From positions 1 to 5,450 of the forward strand of contig JAFNUH010000167.1 of NCBI GenBank assembly GCA_017384185.1: a stretch of DNA of 5,450 bases. Reading direction: 5' to 3'. Under the pieces are notes generated by a model. It was not told the DNA's origin, ran no database searches, and was given only the letters and a program-made list of their open reading frames with translations. How positions within the stretch are numbered: the first letter of the stretch is position 1; each line of letters opens with the position of its first letter. Position numbers and translations under genes: made by a program. This DNA is from Alistipes sp. (GTDB lineage: Bacteria > Bacteroidota > Bacteroidia > Bacteroidales > Rikenellaceae). Positions 1 to 4,760 of the stretch are shown one piece after another.

Positions 1-1120
1 CACCCTGGATAGCAGCACCGATAGCTACAACCTCATCGGGGTTTACAGACTTGTTGGGAGTCTTACCGAAGAACTTCTCAACAATCTGCTGGATAGCGGG
101 GATACGAGTAGAGCCACCCACCAAGATAACCTCGTCGATATCGCTTGCAGACAAACCTGCATCACGCAAAGCGATGCGGCAAGGCTCGATAGTCTTCTGC
201 ACCAAGTGGTCGCACAACTGCTCGAACTTAGCACGTGTGAGCGACATCACCAAGTGCTGAGGAATACCGTTTACGGGCATAATATAAGGAAGGTTGATCT
301 CTGTTGTAGTTGTTGATGAGAGCTCAATCTTTGCCTTCTCGGCAGCCTCCTTCAAACGCTGCAAAGCCATAGGATCCTGACGGAGGTCAATGCCGTGCTC
401 AGCCTTGAATGCCTCAGCCATATAGTCAATCAACACGTGGTCGAAGTCATCACCACCGAGGTGAGTATCACCATTTGTTGACTTAACCTCGAATACGCCA
501 TCACCCAACTCAAGGATTGAGATATCGAAAGTACCACCACCGAGGTCATATACTGCAACCTTCATATCGGCATCCTTCTTATCCAAACCGTAAGCCAACG
601 CAGCGGCAGTAGGCTCGTTGATGATACGACGTACCTTCAAACCTGCAATCTCACCCGCCTCCTTAGTTGCCTGACGCTGTGAATCTGAGAAGTATGCAGG
701 AACTGTAATTACAGCCTCTGTAACCTCCTGACCGAGGTAATCCTCTGCGGTCTTCTTCATCTTCTGCAATGTGATAGCAGAGATCTCCTGCGGAGTGTAC
801 TGACGACCGTCGATATCTACACGGGGAGTATTGTTATCACCACGAACGATGCTATAAGGAGCACGAGCGATGTCGGCTGTTACGTTGTCATACTTCTCAC
901 CCATAAAACGCTTGATAGAGAAAATCGTACGCTTAGGGTTAGTGATAGCCTGACGCTTAGCGGGGTCACCCACCTTACGCTCACCACCATCGGTGAAGGC
1001 TACGATTGAAGGAGTTGTACGATGACCCTCAGCGTTAGGAATAACAACGGGCTCGTTACCCTCCATTACAGATACACACGAGTTGGTAGTACCCAAATCA
1101 ATACCAATAATCTTTCCCAT
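1..1120 (-). CDS. dnaK: Chaperone DnaK (Hsp70), N-terminal ATPase domain, cut by window edge
   Basis: Cytoplasmic Hsp70 chaperone that binds and releases unfolded polypeptides in an ATP cycle driven by DnaJ and GrpE. The frame opens with ATG at 1120 and stays open to base 1, giving about 373 of the usual roughly 640 residues, nearly the whole nucleotide-binding domain. Visible motifs: phosphate-1 loop [12 protein letters not shown] (residues 5-16, Asp8), catalytic Lys70 in SIKRFMG, the [14 protein letters not shown] connecting segment, phosphate-2 loop YDLGGGTFD (Asp192, Gly-Gly-Gly 194-196) and the adenosine motif LVGGSTRIP (335-339 GGSTR). The start is fixed by the family N-terminus [12 protein letters not shown]. 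The interdomain linker and the substrate-binding and lid domains lie outside the window. It is downstream of the plug-gene operon but separated by a terminator and 355 bases, so it is probably its own transcription unit. Family assignment is essentially certain. Confidence 0.97.
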   Translation of the reverse strand, partial: MGKIIGIDLGTTNSCVSVMEGNEPVVIPNAEGHRTTPSIVAFTDGGERKVGDPAKRQAITNPKRTIFSIKRFMGEKYDNVTADIARAPYSIVRGDNNTPRVDIDGRQYTPQEISAITLQKMKKTAEDYLGQEVTEAVITVPAYFSDSQRQATKEAGEIAGLKVRRIINEPTAAALAYGLDKKDADMKVAVYDLGGGTFDISILELGDGVFEVKSTNGDTHLGGDDFDHVLIDYMAEAFKAEHGIDLRQDPMALQRLKEAAEKAKIELSSTTTTEINLPYIMPVNGIPQHLVMSLTRAKFEQLCDHLVQKTIEPCRIALRDAGLSASDIDEVILVGGSTRIPAIQQIVEKFFGKTPNKSVNPDEVVAIGAAIQG

Positions 1121-1210
1121 AATCTTTAGTTTTTATTTGTTTTTACTTTATTTTCTATTTTCGGTGTCGTTAAAATCGTTCGACGCTTAAAATATGAGCA
1201 AACCCTATAC

Positions 1211-1240
1211 CAAACATAAAATATGCCGAAAAACCCAAAA
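1211..1240 (-). promoter_or_regulatory. Candidate dnaK promoter of the Bacteroidetes sigma type
   Basis: On the minus strand TATGTTTG (1218-1211) matches the Bacteroidetes -7 consensus TAnnTTTG exactly, and TTTTG (1240-1236) lies 17 bases upstream as a -33 element; the usual spacing is about 19 to 21, so the fit is imperfect. It would place the RNA start near 1204 with a leader of roughly 85 bases before the dnaK ATG. Its position downstream of the operon terminator and upstream of dnaK supports the call. No CIRCE-like element was seen. Confidence 0.4.
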
Positions 1241-1300
1241 TATGGCGTAAAATACTGCCAAACGTGGTCACAAGTCTGCCATTTTGTCTGCCAAAAGAGT

Positions 1301-1322
1301 ATGCCACGCAGTGGTATGGCAT
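1301..1322. repeat. Short inverted repeat upstream of the dnaK promoter
   Basis: ATGCCA at 1301-1306 and TGGCAT at 1317-1322 are perfect inverted arms around a 10-base centre that itself holds a nested CCAC-GCA-GTGG hairpin. It sits between the plug-operon terminator and the putative dnaK promoter. It has no U-tract on the minus strand and so is not a terminator. It could be a protein-binding site or chance; no function can be assigned. Confidence 0.35.
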
Positions 1323-1364
1323 ATTTTCGGGGTATTTTCCGCATAAAGGTTTAACCCAGGCTAC

Positions 1365-1403
1365 AAAAAAAGAGAGTGGCAAACACAAATGTTCGCCACC
1401 CTC
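1365..1403 (-). terminator. Strong intrinsic terminator of the plug-gene operon
   Basis: In minus-strand RNA the arms 1403-1390 and 1385-1372 form a continuous 14-bp stem: a 9-bp GC-rich outer part, one G-U pair, then AACA/UGUU. Two of the 14 pairs are G-U wobbles. The tetraloop is UUUG, and seven U residues follow directly (1371-1365). On the plus strand the G-U positions become A-C mismatches, so the element is directional. It lies 73 bases past the stop of the last plug gene (1476) and well before dnaK. Confidence 0.85.
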
Positions 1404-1475
1404 AACTTTTAGGAAATTGTATAACGACAGAATCAACTCGTTAGACGATTTCCACACGTCAATCAAAAAATTCAC

Positions 1476-2150
1476 CTATAATGATCGGGTTTTTACCAAT
1501 ATCACACCATTTGCGCCACGCATACCGTACAATCCGCCATCTTTCAACACGGTAACGGTCTCTACATCGTGGACACTAACCATCGAGAGGTCCATCACCT
1601 CGGAACCATCGACCAAAATTAACGGTTTTGAACTCATATTTATAGAGTTGCGACCTCGCAATGTCAGCTCGCCATTAGTGCGTACCAATCCGGGTATGCG
1701 ACCAATCAAAATTGTCTCCAAATCATTTACAGCACTCTGACGAATCTCCTCGCCCGTAATGATGTTATAGTTTGAGTTATACTCACGACGCTTAACATAG
1801 CCATAACCGACATCCAACAATGCCGGGCACTCGTCAGCCGCCGTAATCTCCTTATTTACAACCATTATACTCAGGCTCCTACGACCAGCAACGGGCATCT
1901 CGACACGAAAATCCTTACGAGAGAAGACCAACGTCTCCTCCTCATCTACATTGAGCAATCCGAAACGACCTTTTTTATCGGTCATTGTACGCCTATCTGA
2001 ACCCTTAACCCAGACATTCACACGTGACATTCCCTTGCCGTAGGCATCTACTACCATACCATTAAAGGGCACATCGTCCGACCTTTGCTGCGCAAAAGTC
2101 GCCACGCACTGCGTAAGCGCAATAGCACAAAGCAACATTAATCGTTTCAT
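1476..2150 (-). CDS. Barrel-less plug-domain protein, copy 4 (last in operon)
   Basis: Predicted exported protein of 224 residues, function unknown. Residues 1 to about 20 form a signal peptide (MKRLMLLC... to ATFAQ). Next is a carboxypeptidase-regulatory-like beta-sandwich of the SusC N-terminal type, from PFNGMVVD through RTMTDKKGRFGLLNV to AGRRSLSIMV. The last roughly 110 residues are a TonB-receptor plug: GYGYVKRRE, ITGEEIRQ, DLETILIGRIPGL, LTLRGRNSIN, PLILVDGSEV, VETVTVLKDG and GMRGANGVILVKTRSL, then TAG. SusC-like receptors continue here into a barrel and reach about 1000 residues; this one stops. ATG at 2150 is preferred over an in-frame TTG at 2159 because it gives a standard signal peptide. 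It starts 12 bases after the preceding gene. By eye it is closest to the first gene of the set. The Cys in the signal region (TQC) does not make a convincing lipobox. Confidence 0.85.
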   Translation of the reverse strand: MKRLMLLCAIALTQCVATFAQQRSDDVPFNGMVVDAYGKGMSRVNVWVKGSDRRTMTDKKGRFGLLNVDEEETLVFSRKDFRVEMPVAGRRSLSIMVVNKEITAADECPALLDVGYGYVKRREYNSNYNIITGEEIRQSAVNDLETILIGRIPGLVRTNGELTLRGRNSINMSSKPLILVDGSEVMDLSMVSVHDVETVTVLKDGGLYGMRGANGVILVKTRSL

Positions 2151-2162
2151 AGCTCTCAAATT

Positions 2163-2828
2163 TTATCTTGTTCTTAACTTGATAGAGATTACGCCGTTAG
2201 CACCTCGCACGCCGTACGAACTTGCACTCTTAATAACCTCCACCGTCTCTATATCCTGAATACTTACTGCCGAGAGACTCGACACCTCCATACCATCTAC
2301 CAAAATCAGGGGCTGCGACGACGAGTTCACAGAACTCAGACCTCGAATTGCAATCACCCCGTTTATCTTCATCAAGCCCGGCACACGAGACAACAAAGCC
2401 ATCTCAAGATCAGTCTGTTGCGTACGGCGCAAATCCTCGCCAAGCACCACTCCTGAAGGCAGAATCTCACGACGCTTAACATACTGCATACCAGCCTCCT
2501 CTATCTCTGCCGAGAACGCTGCCGCCACCAAGTTCTTGCCATCGAGCTTAATCTCCAAACTACGGTTTCCCGAAATCTCAACTACGATGTTTCCTATCGC
2601 CTTATTTGAGAGAATAAGTTTGTCATCCGAGTCGATATTCGTAAGTCCGAAGCGACCCTGCTTGTCGGTCAGTGTATATTTAGCACTACCCATCACCGCC
2701 ACCTTCACACGAGCAATGCCTACACCCTGGCTATCGACGATTAAACCATTGAAAGGCATATCACCACTCTGTGCAAAGAGCGACAGAGAGAAAAACACTG
2801 AAATAAAAATCAATAAAATCTTTTTCAT
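2163..2828 (-). CDS. Barrel-less plug-domain protein, copy 3
   Basis: Predicted exported protein of 221 residues, function unknown. It opens with a lysine-led hydrophobic signal peptide (MKKILLIFISVFF, ending SLFAQ near residue 20). The beta-sandwich runs from PFNGLIVDSQG through TLTDKQGRFGLTNI to NRSLEIKLDG. After a divergent linker (AAAFSAEIEEAGMQYVKRRE) comes a plug: LGEDLRRTQQTDLEMALLSR, VPGLMKINGVIAIRGLSSVN, PLILVDGMEV, IETVEVIKSASSYG and VRGANGVISIKLRTR, then TAA. IETVEVIKSASSYG is the copy nearest to the SusC form (IESIEVLKDASAAIYG). The ATG at 2828 is unambiguous and its upstream sequence is AT-rich, without a Shine-Dalgarno motif. The protein ends at the plug-barrel boundary, and only 12 bases separate it from the next gene, so no barrel remnant can be hidden. 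Confidence 0.85.
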   Translation of the reverse strand: MKKILLIFISVFFSLSLFAQSGDMPFNGLIVDSQGVGIARVKVAVMGSAKYTLTDKQGRFGLTNIDSDDKLILSNKAIGNIVVEISGNRSLEIKLDGKNLVAAAFSAEIEEAGMQYVKRREILPSGVVLGEDLRRTQQTDLEMALLSRVPGLMKINGVIAIRGLSSVNSSSQPLILVDGMEVSSLSAVSIQDIETVEVIKSASSYGVRGANGVISIKLRTR

Positions 2829-2848
2829 TATTTAATTATATCATTTAA

Positions 2849-3526
2849 TTATAAAGACCTAAGTTTTACCTCGATAACGCCTGCAAAGCCACGCAAACCA
2901 TAGGCACTCGTACCATCCTTATTAATCGTCACAGACTCCACCTCCTGAACATTCACGCCCGAGAAGTCAGGCACCTCCATACCATCGACCATAAGCAACG
3001 TCTTAGGCACGGCGTTAACAGAGTAGAAACCCCTAAACTGCAATCTACCATCAACCCTAACGAGGCTTGACACTCGGCTCAGCAGAGCCGCCTCAAGGTC
3101 TGTATGGTTTGTGCGGCGCAACTCCTCACCCGAGATATATCCCGAAGAGGTACTCTGCTCACGCTTACGGACATAGTTAAAGCCCATATCTTCAAGCTCT
3201 TGCGAGCGCTGTGCATCTACCAAAGCGCCATTATCGATAATAATCTTTAGGCTCTTGCGTCCCGACACGGGCACCTTCAAATCATCTATGTTCTTATGTG
3301 ACAGGTTAAGTATCACATCATCAGGCAGATTAGTCAATCCAAAACGTCCATTTTTATCTGTCGTCGTACGCTTCTCATTTCCAGGAATAGTAATCTTTAC
3401 CTTAGCGTATGGCTTACCCGAACTATCGACAATAAGACCATTAAAAGGCACATCCTCCAACATCTGAGCAGATGCCGTCAATGTCGCAAAAGCAGCCACT
3501 ACCAGACTCACAAAAAACTTTCTCAT
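2849..3526 (-). CDS. Barrel-less plug-domain protein, copy 2 (most divergent)
   Basis: Predicted exported protein of 225 residues, function unknown. Signal peptide MRKFFVSLVVAAFATLTASAQ; the ATG at 3526 is chosen over an in-frame TTG at 3535. The beta-sandwich spans PFNGLIVDSSGKPY, TTTDKNGRFGLTNLPDD and GRKSLKIIID. The plug spans GFNYVRKRE, ISGEELRRTNHTDLEAALLSR, LQFRGFYSVN, TLLMVDGMEV, VESVTINKDGTSAYG and LRGFAGVIEVKLRSL, then TAA. It departs most from the set: the near-invariant RGANGV end of the plug is RGFAGV here, the VPGL segment is VSSL, and PLILVDG is TLLMVDG. The frame is intact and the length matches its neighbours, so this looks like divergence in a functional copy, not decay. Gaps are 15 bases to the gene before and 20 to the gene after. 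Confidence 0.85.
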   Translation of the reverse strand: MRKFFVSLVVAAFATLTASAQMLEDVPFNGLIVDSSGKPYAKVKITIPGNEKRTTTDKNGRFGLTNLPDDVILNLSHKNIDDLKVPVSGRKSLKIIIDNGALVDAQRSQELEDMGFNYVRKREQSTSSGYISGEELRRTNHTDLEAALLSRVSSLVRVDGRLQFRGFYSVNAVPKTLLMVDGMEVPDFSGVNVQEVESVTINKDGTSAYGLRGFAGVIEVKLRSL

Positions 3527-3541
3527 ATCCTTCAAAAAATA

Positions 3542-4207
3542 CTATCTTAATTTAACTAAAATTACACCATTTGCTCCTCGCTGACCATACATCGAACCAT
3601 CCTTATGTACCGTTACAGTAGCCACATCGAAAACACTTATGTTTGCCAGCGACGACACCTCCGAGCCATCGACCAGAATCAACGGTGCAGAGCTATATGA
3701 TAGCGAGTTATGACCTCTGAGCGACAACTCGCCATTGGTCTTGGTCAATCCTGCCACACGACCCAACAAAGCCGTCTCCAAATCCTGCGTGGGATTCTCT
3801 CGGCGAAGCTCATCGCCGGTAATAACGCCATAGCTCGAATTGAACTCACGACGCTTAACATATCCAAAACCCAAATCCAGCAACTCCTGCGACTCATCAG
3901 CCTGAGAGATTGCCTCGCCCATAAGCATTATACGCAGACTACGGCGACCCGCAACTTCAATCTCAACCTTTGCTCCTTTACGAGTAAACACCAGCACCGC
4001 ATCCTCCTCCAGGTTCGTCAAGCCAAAGCGACCCATCTTATCGGTCATCGTACGTTTCTGCGTACCCTTGACCTCGACTCTCATACGAGCGATGCCCTTG
4101 CCCGTACCATCTATAACAAGACCATTAAACGGCACGCTCGACTCCTGCGCCACAGCTGTCACAGCTGACATTAGAGCCATTATAACTATCACAAAAAATC
4201 TTCTCAT
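3542..4207 (-). CDS. Barrel-less plug-domain protein, copy 1 (first in operon)
   Basis: Predicted exported protein of 221 residues, function unknown. Residues 1-20 are a signal peptide (MRRFFVIVIMALM to TAVAQ). Residues 26 to about 97 are a carboxypeptidase-regulatory-like beta-sandwich: PFNGLVIDGTGKG, then RTMTDKMGRFGLTN (52-65) and AGRRSLRIML (86-95). Residues 113-221 are a SusC-type plug: GFGYVKRRE (113-121), ITGDELRR (129-136), DLETALLGRVAGL (142-154), LSLRGHNSLS, PLILVDGSEV (175-184), VATVTVHKDG and QRGANGVILVKLR to the stop. It has one extra residue before DLETALL relative to the other copies. The ATG at 4207 is preceded by AGGAG, the best Shine-Dalgarno-like sequence of the four. Where a receptor would carry a TonB box such as EVVVVGYG it has ELLDLGFGY. 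Upstream lie a hairpin and the HTH gene; 15 bases separate it from the next copy. Confidence 0.85.
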   Translation of the reverse strand: MRRFFVIVIMALMSAVTAVAQESSVPFNGLVIDGTGKGIARMRVEVKGTQKRTMTDKMGRFGLTNLEEDAVLVFTRKGAKVEIEVAGRRSLRIMLMGEAISQADESQELLDLGFGYVKRREFNSSYGVITGDELRRENPTQDLETALLGRVAGLTKTNGELSLRGHNSLSYSSAPLILVDGSEVSSLANISVFDVATVTVHKDGSMYGQRGANGVILVKLR

Positions 4208-4230
4208 ACTCCTAACTCTCTCTCGGAAAC

Positions 4231-4270
4231 AAAAAGCACCGGAATCCGACGATTGGTCGGCTCCGATGCT
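4231..4270 (-). terminator. Hairpin with U-tract between the HTH gene and first plug gene
   Basis: In minus-strand RNA, bases 4270-4256 pair with 4250-4235 in a stem of about 15 bp with two G-U pairs and one bulged A, loop CAAUC, followed by five U residues (4235-4231). This is a good intrinsic terminator for the HTH gene, whose stop is 32 bases upstream. Its U-tract ends only 23 bases before the first plug ATG. That leaves no room for a full promoter in between, so it may instead lie in the leader of the plug operon and act as an attenuator. Confidence 0.65.
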
Positions 4271-4285
4271 AAACGAAACATTAAA

Positions 4286-4310
4286 AATAAGTAATCTTAT
4301 CTTACTTATT
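4286..4310. repeat. Perfect 9-bp palindrome overlapping the HTH gene stop
   Basis: AATAAGTAA (4286-4294) and TTACTTATT (4302-4310) are perfect inverted copies separated by seven bases. The right arm contains the stop codon of the HTH gene. In minus-strand RNA the hairpin is followed by three U residues, so it could be a weak AT-rich terminator. Its 25-bp dyad length and position ahead of the plug operon also fit an operator for a dimeric regulator such as the adjacent HTH protein. Both readings are inference. Confidence 0.5.
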
Positions 4311-4547
4311 CTCGTTCAAAATGCGCATAGCCGCATCGAGAATAGCCGTATCATCCAATGTAACGACACCGCCATCGGGCCCCTGCTCGATGTGAATACC
4401 AGAACAAGCCTTGGCATCGAGGTGCTTGCCACCGAAATAGTTGCGTACCGTTTCTACATCAATTCCAAGCTCGTCAGCAATGCGCTGAGAGCTACCACTG
4501 GGCAACTTGTCTTTAATACGACGCAATTCGTTGAATGTGATAATCAT
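4302..4547 (-). CDS. Small helix-turn-helix DNA-binding protein
   Basis: An 81-residue protein with a predicted DNA-binding motif. Residues 19-40, from SSQRIADELG through IDVETVRNYFGG, fit a helix-turn-helix: the first helix holds Ile-Ala-Asp-Glu-Leu-Gly, the turn follows the Gly, and VETVRNYF is the recognition helix, resembling LacI- or Xre-type motifs. A Gly-rich beta-hairpin (GIHIEQGPDGGVVTLDD) and a terminal helix (AILDAAMRILNENK) follow. There is no signal or membrane segment, so it should be cytoplasmic. The ATG at 4547 is preferred because the protein proper starts at MIITFNELRRIKD; an in-frame ATG at 4589 would add 14 polar, Lys-rich residues. It ends 94 bases before the first plug gene on the same strand, making it a candidate regulator of those genes or of itself. 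I do not recognise a named family; small proteins of this kind seem familiar from Bacteroidales genomes. Confidence 0.75.
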   Translation of the reverse strand: MIITFNELRRIKDKLPSGSSQRIADELGIDVETVRNYFGGKHLDAKACSGIHIEQGPDGGVVTLDDTAILDAAMRILNENK

Positions 4548-4671
4548 AATGAAACTATTTTTAGGTTTATGTTTGTTAATTTTCTGCATAAAGAAGCGTT
4601 AATTCCTTCTTCGCATTATAAAATTACAAAAATTTTTCATAACTGCAAAATTTCCGTACAAAAAAGTCAAA
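4548..4671. other. AT-rich leader upstream of the HTH gene
   Basis: About 124 bases between the preceding terminator and the HTH start. On the minus strand AATTTTTG and TATAAT are partial promoter-like matches, but neither has a well-spaced upstream element, so no promoter is called. AAGAAG (4591-4596) and CTTCTT (4606-4611) form a short inverted repeat just upstream of the alternative ATG at 4589. A promoter for the HTH gene must lie here, or else it is read from upstream through the terminator. Confidence 0.3.
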
Positions 4672-4709
4672 AAAAAGAGAATTATCCGCCACTGGACAAT
4701 TCTCTTTTT
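4672..4709 (-). terminator. Intrinsic terminator after the FKBP-like gene
   Basis: Arms 4672-4683 and 4698-4709 (AAAAAGAGAATT and its exact complement) form a perfect 12-bp stem, extended inside by TCC/GGA around the loop GCCACT. In minus-strand RNA the stem runs into a U-rich tail, with a second U-run a few bases further on. It lies 52 bases past the stop of the FKBP-like gene. The symmetry would also allow termination from the plus strand, but no plus-strand gene needs it. Confidence 0.8.
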
Positions 4710-4760
4710 ATCATTTAACACTTATTTAGTCAATCCATTCTCAAACGAATGATATTTCGA

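Larger units (their letters stand above)
1121..1475. other. Intergenic region between the plug operon and dnaK
   Basis: This 355-base stretch holds, in transcription order, the operon terminator (1403-1365), an inverted repeat (1322-1301) and the candidate dnaK promoter (1240-1211), then an AT-rich leader to the dnaK ATG. TATTTTCGG occurs twice on the plus strand (1156-1164 and 1322-1330), with a related TATTTTCC at 1333-1340. Two overlapping minus-strand open frames cross it, but one runs through the terminator stem and neither resembles a known protein, so no gene is called. Confidence 0.7.
1476..4207 (-). other. Tandem array of four paralogous plug genes, likely one operon
   Basis: Four same-strand genes of 221 to 225 codons with intergenic gaps of 15, 20 and 12 bases, followed by one strong terminator and with no terminator-like hairpin in the gaps. 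All share the order signal peptide, beta-sandwich, plug, stop. By eye the first and last copies are the most alike (GRFGL, AGRRSL, YVKRRE, PLILVDGSEV, RGANGVILVK) and the second copy is the most divergent, which points to old duplications followed by independent divergence. No SusD, TonB, ExbB/D or barrel gene is visible in the window. Confidence 0.8.

Noticed and set aside
1170..1475. Minus-strand open frame of 101 codons in the intergenic region, and an overlapping one at 1126-1344
   Set aside because: The first runs through the terminator stem and U-tract, both cross the candidate dnaK promoter, and neither has a recognisable protein pattern.
1264..1740. Plus-strand open frame of 158 codons
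   Set aside because: Its second half is antisense to the last plug gene and the rest lies in the terminator region; it is a shadow frame.
2088..2150. Lipoprotein signal in the last plug gene (LTQC)
   Set aside because: Gln before the Cys is a poor lipobox, and the Ala-Gln cleavage pattern shared with the other three copies fits signal peptidase I better.
2151..2159. TTG start at 2159 for the last plug gene, and likewise 3535 for the second
   Set aside because: ATG codons three residues later give normal signal peptides beginning MKRL and MRKF, and nothing supports TTG.
1476..4207. Plug genes as remnants of one or more broken SusC receptors
   Set aside because: Frames are intact, all four stop at the same domain boundary, and the gaps are too short to hold barrel fragments.
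4068..4718. Plus-strand open frame of 216 codons
   Set aside because: It is antisense to the first plug gene and the HTH gene and crosses two hairpins; no coding pattern.
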